Shown here one piece after another: positions 54,167-64,000 of a DNA stretch of 64,000 nt. The DNA lies in the NCBI GenBank assembly GCA_029204225.1, contig CM055092.1:13268476-13332475 (forward strand), read 5' to 3'. Within the stretch, counting starts at the first letter, position 1. Every line of letters starts with the position of its first letter. Below the pieces are notes generated by a model. The model was not told the DNA's origin. It did not search any database and saw nothing but the letters and a program-made list of their open reading frames with translations. This DNA comes from Diphasiastrum complanatum (Eukaryota > Streptophyta > Lycopodiopsida > Lycopodiales > Lycopodiaceae). A program made the translations under genes and the position numbers.

Positions 54167-55717
54167 ATGGCGCCTACGATGATAGCAGGGAGCGGCATCG
54201 CCATCGGCCTTCACAAAGGTCATGCTGTCACCAAGCGAACGCCTGCCGTTCGCCCTTCGGCTTCCAAAGGAGTGCGTTCCCCCTTTTACCTTTGCCCTCG
54301 CACAGATTTATATCTAGTATTAGGGTTTTGCTTCTTCCTTCAGACTTTTCTTGTTCCTTTCTCTGCACATGGAACGATCTATGAATCGTGTAATAACGAT
54401 CCTGCCTTGCATTACAAAAATCTACATGTAATTTTGTAAGACTGTAAAGCCTTATGACACCTGATTTTCCATTTGCTCGTAATTTTTCCCTCATTAAGTT
54501 TTTGCAAAGTAGTGTGCTTATTCTTTTTGACAAGATCTTTTGTTGGTTTAGTATTTAGTATCTAAGTTTTCTATAATCGCAATCCTATTTTGCGTAGTAA
54601 TAATCACACACAATTATTAAGACGCTGAAGGCTTAAGACATTAGATCAGCCAGTTTCTCCTTGTAGACTTATTGTTATTTTACTAGCCTCTGTCTAGTAT
54701 CTTGGTTTTGTATAATTACGATCTTGCTTGCGCAGTAGTAATCACATACAATGCTTACTCTTTTTGACAATGGCTTTTGCTCTTTAACAAGTCCTCGCTT
54801 AGTATTTAACTTTGGAATAATAACGATCCTGTCTTGCATAGTTTAATTATTCAAGTCACCAAAGGCTTTTAACACTAGATCAGCGATCTGCTCATAATTT
54901 TTCTCTGATGAAGTCTTTTCATGTCTTTGTTCATTCTGCAAACTAGCGTGCTTATTCATTTTGACAAGGCTTTTTGTTATTTTACAACCCTTCGCTTGGT
55001 ATCTAAGTTTTGTCCGATAACGATCCTTACCTGCATAGTTACAACGCATATTATTATTTGGGACGTTGAAGGCTATTAGCAATCTGTTCATAGTCTTACC
55101 CTCGTTAAGTTTTTCATGTCTTTGTTTATTTTCCAAGAGTGCTTATTCTTAGTGACAAGTCCCGTGTTCTTTAAACAAGCTTTTCGTTAGCATCTAAGCT
55201 ATGCAAGGGGTTTCAGAAGCTGGGGAAGAGGACCAGTTTTGTGAGGAAGCTCATTCGAGAAGTAGCAGGCTTTGCTCCTTACGAGAAACGTATAACTGAG
55301 CTATTGAAAGTTGGTAAGGATAAGCGTGCCCTAAAGGTGGCCAAGCGGAAGCTGGGGACCCATTTGCGAGCCAAAAGGAAGCGTGAGGAAATGGCTACTG
55401 TGCTACGAAAAATGAGGTACAGCATCAATTTCAACAACTGTGAAAATGTATTCTTAATGCCTTCCACAAGAATTATCTTGCTCTGAATTATTTCTTCTAA
55501 GCTTTAGCTTGTGACGACACTGACTTCCAATTTCACAAATAGATATACAAAGTATTTTGTGTTTCTCTTTTTTGGGATTCACAATAAGCTTAACAACAAT
55601 CGAAAATCTTTTTGTATACTATATATCACATCAGATGGATATGATTGTGCTTGAAGGAGGGTGTGACAAGTCTTGTTTTTTTGCAGGGCTTCTGGAACTG
55701 GTGATAAAAAGAAGTAA
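54167..55717 (+). CDS. RPL36: 60S ribosomal protein L36 (eL36), three coding exons
   Basis: A cytosolic large-subunit ribosomal protein. Exon 1 is 54167-54271 (105 nt, [20 protein letters not shown] to SASKG), with donor A|GTGCGT. Exon 2 is 55217-55416 (200 nt) after acceptor gtttcag, encoding [20 protein letters not shown], then [37 protein letters not shown] and ending TVLRKM plus two bases before GTACAG. Exon 3 is 55687-55717 after ttgcag, giving [10 protein letters not shown] and TAA. Total 336 nt, 111 residues, normal for plant eL36, with the conserved [11 protein letters not shown] and KRKREE segments intact. Introns are 945 and 270 bp. The start is chosen because MAP and GLHKGH match the family N-terminus. 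No damage is seen, so it is probably functional. The pyrimidine tracts and acceptors are clear; the exon 1 donor is slightly atypical. Confidence 0.95.
54380..55200 (+). repeat. degenerate ~200-bp tandem repeat within RPL36 intron 1
   Basis: Phrases recur in order. ttattctttttgacaag and variants are at about 54517, 54752, 54952 and 55144. (a)cgatcctg.cttgcatag and variants are at about 54393, 54578, 54717, 54820 and 55018. Variants of gacgctgaaggcttaagac and (a)gtatctaagttttg also recur. So most of the 945-bp intron is built of four to five diverged, partly truncated units. Confidence 0.75.
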
Positions 55718-56666
55718 CTGTTGACGGGTAGTTTTTTGCAACAGCACGGAGAGCATTTGTGCAAACTAGTGGCACATATCAGATGAGAGGCCCTATGGCC
55801 TTCGTTAGTCTTAAAGAACAATAGTCTTTAAAATGCTCAATATGATGGCGTTGCTTTTAATTTTGAAATTTTATTGAAGATAACCATTGAAGTTTTTTGG
55901 ATACTTGCTTATTTTGTTGGAAGATGAATCCTTGTTCTGATTTCATCGAGATGCATTCTCTTTTCTGTTCATTCCTACCAACTTCCTTGTTTTGATAAAA
56001 AAACATGATCAATGTCCATGTTCTTTTTCTGATATCATATATTGAGTGTGGATTTGAGTGAACCAGTAGTTTGTGTTTAGGTTTTGTAAGAAATCGAGCC
56101 TCATGAACAATAGTATTTGCAATACTAAGATTTAGGGTATTGAAGTTGCGCTTCTATGGGATATTGAAGACGCTAAGAAATATGTAAAAGTAAAAGACCA
56201 AAATTGTTGCAAGAGGTTAGGTTGCCAATTCAAATCACATCCTGCACTAGAAGGTGATGTCGTTATGCATCGTCAAAGCCATTTATTTTTTCTGAAGAAG
56301 AGCCGCAATGCACTATTAAGCTTTTTCAATGAATTGGTATTTGTGGTTGACATAGTGACCAGGGAACGGGAATGAGCACAGGAACAAGAACAAGGAAGGG
56401 GAACGAAAATGTCCCTAAAAATGGGAACGGGAACACATCAACATAATAACATATAATAAAAACGTTCATTTTGATTGACTATTTTTACGATATGGAAGCA
56501 CCCCTTTAAATGAAGGGACAACTTAGGACAATTCTAGACCTTCTAACATCTTGCAGTCTTTTGGAATGTATCTTTTGGAATGTAAATGTAGACCCAATTG
56601 CCATTTGCAAAAACATAAGACATCGCTTTTGATTGGCGTAAAATTGGCCTACGTCTTGGGTTGTCT
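55718..56666. other. RPL36 3' flank, otherwise unassigned
   Basis: The first few hundred bases probably include the RPL36 3' UTR (a sure polyadenylation site was not picked). Further on there is a gggaacggg-rich stretch near 56365-56435, with no recognised gene. Confidence 0.4.
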
Positions 56667-56918
56667 TTATGCTCTATCGAGCGACAATAGCATTTTTAGC
56701 ATATGTTGCAAGAAGTCCATGGTTGCTTTCACCTTGAGATCTTTGAGGCCTGAGGCCTTAAATAGGAGTACAAGGTTGATGAACGAGATATAACCAATCA
56801 TTGAGTGCTTTGTGCTATTGAACTCAAACTCAATTATTGAAAGGTGCTTTTTCCAGTCTATTTTTCTTTTGGAAACAAATGCATGAAGCATATATCTTCT
56901 ATTGGCTTGTTCGTTCAT
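56667..56918 (-). pseudogene. Ty3/gypsy integrase scrap
   Basis: A minus-strand frame reads RKIDWKKHLSIIEFEFNSTK, then HSMIGYISFINLVLL. This matches the gypsy integrase pattern W...L...efayN.s.h.stg.SPf...yG. Only this short part of the integrase C-terminal core remains. Confidence 0.65.
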
Positions 56919-56939
56919 TCAATTTGATTACTAATAAGC

Positions 56940-57545
56940 ATAGAATTAATGAACTGTGGGCGGTTGCCCACGGTTCTGAGAACCGTACAGTTCTCAAATT
57001 CTTTTGCCCAGAACCGTGGTGAACCGTGTACTTATTAATTAATTAATTAATTTTTTATTTAAGACATGCTTTTACGTTCTTTCTCAGCCAGCCAGCTTAA
57101 CATCACTGCAAAATCCAAAGGAAGGGACAGTAAATTGGATGTTCAGGAAGGCAGGCATACTCGACGATAAACATCCTCCAAGTTGTTATGTTGCCACTTT
57201 AGAAGTTTTATTCTTTATTTAGCATGCGAAGCCTGACTGCAATTTAGACTGCTGCTTAAGGAGCGATCCCCATGAATTTGAGAACATTGAGCTTATTTTA
57301 TTTTTTAAGTGGGTCATAGCTGCTTCACTTACTGTCTGTGATCATCCGCAACAAAAATTCAATTTGTAACAGCATTTCTGAAATCGGGCAACAACCATAG
57401 AAAGAGCAATCACCTAAGATGAGGGACAAAAAATGAGCATTGAGGGGGTTTTGGGGGGAAGAAAATAAATAAATAAATAAAATATTTTTCCTTCCACGGT
57501 TCCCAGGGCCCACGGCTCTGGGAATCGTGGGTTTTATGCTAATAA
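56940..57545. repeat. candidate non-autonomous DNA transposon with inverted ends
   Basis: The left end holds aataagcata..., ggcggttgcccacggttctga and a repeated gaaccgtg word (56955-57030). The right end, reverse complemented, holds attagcataaaaccc, ccacgattcccagagccgtgg and gggaaccgtgg (57495-57545). The two ends are imperfect inverted repeats with subterminal gaaccgtgg copies. The interior has no coding sequence. A (TAAT)n run (57030-57050) and an (AAAT)n run (57465-57486) lie inside. The exact ends are not fixed. Confidence 0.35.
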
Positions 57546-58230
57546 TATCATTTGGCAAACAATACAGCAATAACAACATTTTTTAAGTAAAGTTGTGCAA
57601 ATTTAAAACCTCTAACATTTGTTTTTGTCGAAATGATTTGTGCCATTTAGTGTCGTATGCCAACTACTACCCAAATAGCATCATTTCACTTCCCCGTCCA
57701 GGAAGCCCAACCACAAAATTCATGGAAATATTTTTTATTTCTTTTGGGAATATCCAATGGAAGTAACATTCCATTTGTCTTAACTTCTAGTTTTATTTAC
57801 TTGGCGTTGCCCACATTTGCAAATATTTGAAATCCTGCATTCCAAGCATGTCATTAGATCTAGAATTACATGCCTGGATGTATAGACAAATCAGAATGAA
57901 GTACTTGTCGGTTGTACACAATTTTTTTGAAGGGATAGATACAAATCAGACTAGATATCACAAAAGCTTATTGGAGTAATGTTTCTAATCCGTCTTAAGA
58001 CACAATTTGACATACTTTTTTGGTGTCAATCACATTACTAAATTTGAATCAATATTATATTGTTTTTAGACTTGGGAAGAAGAAATACCTTGGTGCATTT
58101 ATTATAGAAAAAATTAGTAGGTACATTGATGAAAGAGAAGTTCAAGCAAAAGTAAGCTCAAACAAGAGCGAAGCTTGTAGTAAAGCTAAGATTAATCCAG
58201 ATTCTTGCATTAAAAATAAAAGTGCATAAA
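57546..58230. other. unassigned
   Basis: No domain recognised. A plus-strand 69-codon frame (58020-58229) has no motif I can name. Confidence 0.35.
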
Positions 58231-59497
58231 CTATGATGATGTCAGTGGGAGTCTGCCAACTGACTGCAGCAGATCATAAAAGTGAAGAGGTGGTGAGTCG
58301 GCTAATGAAGGGAGATGAGATCTAGCAGACCCAGCCACCGTCGCCCGTTGCAGGATTGATAGGGCTTGAGCACGTTGCAGGGCAATGGAAAGACGTTGTT
58401 TGAAAGAAGCCAGAACAATAGAACCAGGAATACCTTGACGCTCGGCCACCTGATGAGAACACATGCGAAGAAAATCCTCAAAGCGCCAATGCAAGGTGCC
58501 ATAAGTCTCAATAGCCAAGGGAAAGAAAGCATCAGTGGGGTGTTTGTCGGAGTAGTTCTTTTCCTTCTCTTGTGCTGCGACGCCTGCCGCTTCTCCTGGT
58601 GTGAAGGCAGAGCGAGGAAGTAGGTCACCACGCGTGAGATCATCAACAACAACATCTGCCAAAGTACGAAGCCCATCCCGAGAGAGGACAATGTCAACAC
58701 GTGTGAGAAGAGTGGGACGCGGTAGAAGGAAGAACATGAGACTACTCTCTGAGGACGTGGAATCCTCCATCTCTGGCTATAGCGGCTGCTGCATCTCTGA
58801 CAACATCATGCGTAGTTGTGCGCTCACTCTCAGAAGGACATCGGAGGAGGTGGATAGCAAGAGCATCAATAGGGTGACCACAAACACACCTGGAGAGACC
58901 CAAAACCGAAGGATGAGGTAGCCCCAAGCGAAGACGAAGAGCCGTGCTGAAGATGGCCGAGGACAACCGAAAGGAAGGAATGACAGACCGAGTGACAGCC
59001 AAGCCCTTGCACCTGGACCCGCACAAGAAAGAAGCTGAGCTCGATGGAATGCTGAAGGAGCCTCAGAGAGCATGCTGGAAAGGGTTTGCTTGTGCACGCG
59101 CTCCAAGAGGGTCTCTTGCAGGTGAGCTAAGCTGAAAGTGAGGAGTTGCTCAAAAGGGGGAAGACAAGCTTGGGTAGAGAGGGGGAGCAGCTCTCGCGCA
59201 GCGAAGAGGAGGTGTTGGAAAGACAGAGAACCGCAATCCACATGAGCAATGCAATCCGCCAAGAGAGGGCGACAGCCAGAAAGGAACCGAGAAGACAAAG
59301 CAGGGGCGACAAGAGCCCAGCTCCCAAGAAAAGCTACAGGTGCAGAAGAAACCGAGGAGACCCACACCTCCACAAGAAATGGGTAACCAAGCCTGGTTTT
59401 GAGCTGAAAGGGTCTCCACACCATCCAAAAAACTTGGGCCCAGAAGGCGGCCAAAAACATCCATAATAGAGTTGTCAAAGAAAGAGAGAAGATGCAA
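58231..59497 (-). pseudogene. RLE-type non-LTR retrotransposon C-terminus, copy 2
   Basis: The C-terminal part of a LINE-like ORF lies over several minus-strand frames. SSAPVAFLGSWALVAPALSS starts it (59478 frame), then LLERVHKQTLSSMLSEAPSA. A zinc finger-like CVCGHPIDALAIHLLRC (C-x-C..H..C; 59026-58742 frame) is followed by ERTTTHDVVRDAAAAIARD. Next comes RVDIVLSRDGLRTLADVVV, a (P)D..(x)..D pattern like the restriction-like endonuclease of R2-type elements (58770-58231 frame), and HLPSLADSPPLHFYDLL at the end. RT itself is missing upstream. The order finger then RLE suggests an RLE-bearing non-LTR clade (for example Utopia-like), an inference. Frameshifts near 58740 and 58950 inactivate it. 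Confidence 0.7.
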
Positions 59498-59651
59498 AAA
59501 GTCCTAAGTAGGGGGAAAAGTGCGCATCAAATAAGAAGGACGCTGGATAAAGCAATCATGGTTGTCTCTGACACATACAAAGACATTCTTCCATTCGATC
59601 TAAGTCAATATTGATGTTGTAGTTTGGTAAAGTTCATGTTAAAAACTATCG

Positions 59652-59751
59652 TCCTATGGCCTTAAAAACCTCGAAAAATGCAACCCTAGCCCTTGAAAAG
59701 TCTAATCAAGGCCTTTGCAATCCCCCGAACTCCTTTAGAAGTCTAACTTGT
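59652..59751 (-). repeat. single inverted unit of the 143-bp satellite family
   Basis: On the minus strand: gacttctaaaggagttcggg, then aaggccttgattagac, tttcaagggctagggttgca, tttttcgaggt, and aaggccatagga. Each phrase matches units of the array at 51.5-53.1 kb. Its orientation is opposite to the array's. Confidence 0.8.
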
Positions 59752-60570
59752 TGGAGTTTAATCTTACTCCTACTCATCCTAACTGCCCTCCTTTTCTTCT
59801 ATGTAAATCACTCTCTCAAAGAGTTCACCGAAAGTCATCGAGATCAAAGTGACAATGAGTGCTCCTGCAACCATACCCCAAGTCCAAGTCACCGAAGTCA
59901 TCGACATTGAAGTGAATGACAAGGGCTCATGCAACGATTGCCCAAAGTCGAAGTCCTTGAAGTTGAAGTCATCGACGAGTGTTGAAGAAGGGCATCGTGC
60001 CAAAATTAATCGTCCGGGCAAGTCGAGTTAGCGGAATGCAGCTCGACAAGCGTGAGCTGTTTGTCACAACAGTCTGCATTTTTACTCGCAAATTCCAACA
60101 TTCAAAAAATATGAAAAACTCGACAAAGTTGTCTACTTCACTTCGGGCCATTTTGGGCACTTAAAGAAATGCGACATTTTCCTCGAAGAATGTGAAAAAT
60201 GTGACACAAGTGCTAACTTAAGATTTTGGGCCATTATGGAGAATATCGCATTTTCCCAAAAAATGCGACACTCTGCAGATTTACACGGGATTTCATGTAC
60301 AAACTGTCTACGTCTTCATGCTCCAATAATAACTGACCTAATTGATCAATTAAACAACTCTTAACGATCTTGTAATTGTAAAGTTAGAATAACACAAGAT
60401 CATCCAGCAGATATATATATGTGAATGAGCGGATGATGAAAAAGTAGTCGTTGTTGATACTAAGTCTACATGACAGACATCAAACTACCAAAACAGCTGA
60501 CTCCTCAGAGTTAGAGAATATATAGAGAGAGTAAATATTCAGAACTATAGCAATTGATTTGTTTCTGTAA
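59752..60570 (+). repeat. LTR-like repeat, relative of the one split at 31341/37686
   Basis: It begins TGTTGGAGTTTAATCTTACT, as at 31341, continues past the copia insertion point (..catcctaactgccctcc) and shares aatcactctctcaa with 37719. The later part (60310-60570) matches 38130-38420. Between, it has many gaagtc/cgaagt words absent from the other copy. There is no element coding sequence after it, so it may be a solo LTR or fragment. Confidence 0.5.
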
Positions 60571-60690
60571 TCGCATTTTCCAGGGTGGATAGGTCACTTT
60601 TTTCACATTGTTCCATGGGTGAATAGCATTTTTTGCATTTTCCAAGGTGGGTATTTCACATTTTCCAGGGTGGGTAGGTCCGGGGGTAAA
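60571..60690 (+). repeat. short degenerate tandem repeat, cattttccagggtgg
   Basis: Phrases of the type (g)cattttccagggtggataggtc recur about every 30-40 bp at 60574, 60634 and 60658, with a weaker one near 60610 (ccatgggtgaatag). Confidence 0.6.
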
Positions 60691-62054
60691 ATCGATTTGA
60701 TTTCTCTAAGGCTGACAACAACGGCCTCGTGTTTCTCGATGGCTAACAAGATCGATCAAACAAGATGGCTGACAACAATGGCCCCAATCCCTTGTAAACC
60801 ATGAGGCCATTGCTGTCACTCATCTGTGTCCTGGCATATGTTTCAATTTCGGTGTTACGTATTTTTGGCAAGCTTCCCTTGCCAAAAACTTGGCTAACAA
60901 GTAGAGCTTGGGGCTTGGCTATTTGCAAGTAAATCTTTTGTGAGTTTTAGGATTTAGTATTTATAGGGTTGAGATTGTATATAGCATACCTTGCATTATA
61001 GACCGTATATTCCATAGTGTATATCCCTGACTGCATGTAGCATACCATAGACCCAAGACTGCATACCATGCACGATACACCATATGACCTAGGCTATATA
61101 CGTTATGCTCTAGACTGCAAGATATAGTCTCCTAAACTGTACACCCATGTATCTCATACCTTGTATCCCTATTGGCAAACTATATGCTCTGTGCACATTT
61201 CACTGAACCTGTTGGAGTTAATCTCCCTTCATCCTTTGATCCATCTAAATAGATGCAAGTATTATTTCTTACTACTCTCTATTTTTCTGTCAACTGCAGA
61301 TGCAATTCTGTAGAAAAACACTGGATTCTAAACAACCGAAAAAGTCAAAATTTGTGACACTACAGATTCACTCACAATTTTGTGATAGTTCAGCTGCTTA
61401 TTACACGAAGTTTCGCAACATGCAAAAATGCAAAGTATCAAAGATACATGCAAATCTTGTCATTTCGGCCTTCTCGACACCTATAGAAATACATTGTATT
61501 TTTTGCAGATATCAAAAGGTGATAACAACAGTATGCTCATGATCAAATTCTATGGCATTTTACAAACTGTCACAAACTATAATAAGGCTTTGTTAGTCAT
61601 AATCACTACCATCTATTATAAGATCTATTAATTGTACAACTAATCATAGGATTAGTTGGTCAATAAATAGTGACTAAACACCAACATCAAAAGCCTCCCA
61701 AGATCCTAGAAATGTGCTAACGAGGCCTACTCACTAGATATAAGTCTAGAAATGAACATGCATCAACATGCTGTAGAGAGGAAGAGATCGGTCATTGAGA
61801 GGAGATCACAAGAGAGTTTTATAATATGCAAATTAGTGTAAGACACATAGTGCTACACACGATCCTAAGCTATTTCATGACATACATTGTAGTGATATAT
61901 ATTCTAGCTTATTCTGCACACTAGATTCATAAAGAATCATTGTACTCAGCTCCTTTAATTGAAGCATAGGTATAATTTTCTTGCATATTATCGTGACTTG
62001 AATTATCTGATTTTATTCACTAGTTTCTTGTTCTGATAACATACTACAATCATC
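60691..62054. other. unassigned, with an LTR-like start at 61211
   Basis: No coding domain. TGTTGGAGTTAATCTCCCTTCATCC at about 61211 resembles the LTR-like starts at 31341 and 59752. Words of the form (c)tat(a)..gcatacc(t/a) recur between 60970 and 61170. Confidence 0.35.
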
Positions 62055-62957
62055 ATGCTCATTACAAAGACAACAAAAGACATGGCAAGGAGTGCAGGAA
62101 TATCAAGAGATCGGGAAGATCCTAATTGGAAACCCGTACTACCGATTCCTCTTCAAAATGTTCATATTTGTACATTGCATGAAGAGGTGCGTATAATAGA
62201 AAAAATAATATATCTTCACATCTTGTTTGCATGGAATTCCGAGCCAGAGGCATCTGTGAAGGAAGCTATTTCCATATTAGAGGATGTGTTGTCTAAAGCA
62301 GGCTTACATAAAGGCCATGTTGGATTAAAAAAAATGACAAGCTATTAGGTAAAATAGAAAATATTCCATGCAAGTCGAGCATTGGAGGATCCAAAGCTTG
62401 TAGATTTTTATCAGATTATTCTGGCAACAATCCAAGATTCAATACTCGATTTGGAAAGAGATAATAGCTGCAACTCAAGATATCGAAAAAGAAGGTTCTA
62501 CTTGTGTGCACCAAGTAGAATTTTGGAGAAAATTAGACAAAATAGTGAAATACTTGAGAAAAAATAAATTTTCAAACAAATGATACAGAAAACAACTAGT
62601 GAATTTGTGGATGCAGTTCAAAGTGCATGGGGTTTAGATCATATAACTCATTATATGGTAAGATTTTGATGTTGCACTAGTGTAGACAAATATGTGCACT
62701 TAGTGGAAGTCTTAGCATATGGTCATCGCAATGAATGGAAAAATCTCATTGGCAAGCAAGAGCGACATTTCATAAAAGAACACAACATGGTGGGACTAGC
62801 ACAAAGAACAACTATATATTGCAGCTTTTCCAATGGTTTTACAGAAGAATTCAAATTCATCATAATAAAAAAAAAACTAGTGCTTGAAATAGAAATGAAA
62901 CTAACTAAGAGGACAAAAACAACAACCTTACTAAGGCTTACCCAACTAGCAAGGTGA
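62055..62957 (+). pseudogene. unidentified decayed ORF chain
   Basis: Four successive plus-strand frames seem to belong to one former protein. They include PNWKPVLPIPLQNVHICTLH, EASVKEAISILEDVLSKAGL (62055-62348), a helical middle part (62382-62567), then TSEFVDAVQSAWGLDHITHY in an intermediate frame and RNEWKNLIGKQERHFIKEHN (62694-62957). Stops and frameshifts separate them. I do not recognise a family with confidence. It could be a transposon-encoded protein of unknown type or a decayed host gene. Confidence 0.4.
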
Positions 62958-63308
62958 TTAAGCTAAATCCTAAATTAATACCCAAAGGGAATTAGAATGG
63001 AAGATTGTGGCTAACTAATAATCAATCAACAAAAAATGAGTGGAACAATTAACTGTCATTCATCAACATGACCAAAGTCGTCAAAGTCTCCGAAGTAATC
63101 GAAGTAGTCGAAGTTTGTCGAAGTCACCAAAGTTTGTCGAAGTCTTCAAAGTTTTTTGATGATGTCCAATATGTCAGATCCATTTGTGAGCGATTTCCTG
63201 TGTATTGTTGCATACTCTGTAAAAACATGCATAGAATTGCAGAGCTGGATAATGTAGTGGATGAAGATTAAAAAACGATTAGTCGATAATAAGGAGAATA
63301 ATCCAACA
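62958..63308 (-). repeat. probable 3' LTR of element H, start at 63308
   Basis: On the minus strand, ttaagggagag (63319-63309) is a polypurine tract and TGTTGGATTATTC at 63308 the LTR start. The LTR's far end is not located; the lower bound given is arbitrary. Confidence 0.5.
63074..63154 (+). repeat. 9-bp tandem repeat, (c/g)aaagt/cgaagt
   Basis: About nine units of the form (c)(a/g)aagtnnn: caaagtctc, cgaagtaat, cgaagtagt, cgaagtttgt, cgaagtcac and so on. Similar words occur more loosely at 59880-59970. Confidence 0.75.
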
Positions 63309-63315
63309 CTCTCCC

Positions 63316-64000
63316 TTAATCTGAATCCATGAATGCTTTGACCTTCAAACTTAGTCTTGCAGAAAATTTCATGTGTGCATCCAAGGTTAATGCTTTAGTA
63401 AAAATATATGTTGTCATATCTTGCGTTCGACAGTACTCCAAGTTAAGCTCTTTGTTGAGGACAAGTTTGCTTCTGACATATTGATTCTTAATATGAATGT
63501 TCTTACTCCTAGAATGAAATCTACGGATGGTTGATAAAGCAATGGCACTTTGATTCTCACAAAATAGAATTGTCGGAGCATATTGATTTAGACTAATATC
63601 TAAAAGTAACTTCCTCAACCATAGTGCTTCCTTTGTAGCTTGAGAGGCTGCGATATACTCTGATTCAGTGGAAGATAGAGCTATCAAAGTTTGCTTGCGA
63701 CTGTTCCATGAAATAGAACCATTGTTAAGGAAGAATGTAAATCCTAAAGTGGATTTATGAGTGTCTACATCTCTTGCCCAACTTGCATATGAAAACCACT
63801 GAGAATATTGAGTTTGTCGTTGTCGGCTCCTCCATAATAAATGCAAAAGTCCACAGTAGCTCGAAGATATCTCATGACTCTGATAATAGCCTTCCAATGT
63901 GTTATATCAGGATTAGTCATATACTGACTTGAGGAACTGACAGCTATGTCTGGTCTAGTATAGATCATGGAGTACATAAGAGATCCTATTATCGAATGAT
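63316..64000 (-). pseudogene. Ty1/copia RT end and RNase H (element H), runs off window
   Basis: The minus-strand frame 63977-63765 has [20 protein letters not shown], then [18 protein letters not shown] frameshift near 63790 leads to [65 protein letters not shown] and TQDMTTYIFTKALTLDAHMK, with a stop at 63316-63318. This is the usual copia RT thumb to RNase H end. The rest of the element lies beyond 64000. It differs in lineage from the intact copia. Confidence 0.85.

Noticed and set aside
54098-54439. A 113-codon protein at the start of RPL36
   Set aside because: It begins upstream of the proper ATG in the 5' UTR and runs past the exon 1 donor into the intron. The RPL36 frame is only 54167-54271 of it.
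56365-56435. A transposon end with repeated gggaacggg
   Set aside because: The words are too short and no matching inverted end was found within several kilobases.

Overview
The window is nuclear DNA of a land plant. It contains an intron-containing cytosolic ribosomal protein eL36 gene (RPL36) whose promoter has telo-box and site II motifs, embedded in a dense landscape of Ty1/copia and Ty3/gypsy retrotransposons, a Helitron, a hAT remnant and an RLE-type non-LTR element. The AT-rich base composition, long TE-filled spaces and the TE mix would fit a seedless plant (fern, lycophyte or bryophyte), but the exact lineage cannot be fixed from the sequence alone.

Layout. 0-8 kb: two convergent decayed relatives of one copia family (RT-RNase H on +, gag-protease-partial integrase on -), then a ~0.5 kb fold-back (MITE-like) element at 7.7-8.3 kb. 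8.8-10.7 kb: a decayed autonomous Helitron (HUH Rep plus PIF1 helicase). 10.7-13.2 kb: AT-rich, no gene seen. 13.4-15.2 kb: exon-like segments of an unrecognised minus-strand gene. 15.2-25.9 kb: a nest, with an old Ty3/gypsy (LTR/PBS/gag at 15.2-16.7, RNase H/integrase at 24.9-25.9) flanking the tail of a hAT transposase, which is itself split by a ~6.2 kb Ty3/gypsy chromovirus (17865-24105). 27.6-28.0 kb: a plausible first exon of a minus-strand gene. 28.2 kb: a tiny tRNA-derived retroposon with perfect 15-bp target-site duplications. 28.5-29.1 kb: a decayed RLE-type non-LTR fragment.

31.3-37.7 kb: the best preserved mobile element, a 6.3 kb copia with 862-bp LTRs differing at one base, a 5-bp target duplication and one uninterrupted 1326-codon gag-pol. 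It sits inside the LTR-like start of an older copia element (38.7-41.5 kb). 41.5-51.7 kb: four further decayed copia copies in both orientations. 51.5-53.2 kb: a ~143-bp tandem array interrupted by a 555-bp segment with a cluster of short palindromes. 54.0-55.7 kb: RPL36 (three coding exons), with an unusual tandemly repetitive first intron. 56.7-64 kb: gypsy integrase scrap, a candidate DNA transposon, a second RLE non-LTR fragment (58.2-59.5), LTR-like repeats, an unidentified decayed ORF chain (62.1-62.9) and a copia RT-RNase H running off the end of the window.

The window has one confident host gene and two weak host-gene candidates. The young copia element is the only element that looks capable of encoding all its own functions. 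I found no operon, CRISPR array, rRNA or convincing canonical tRNA gene. All identifications are by reading the sequence; no database search was run.
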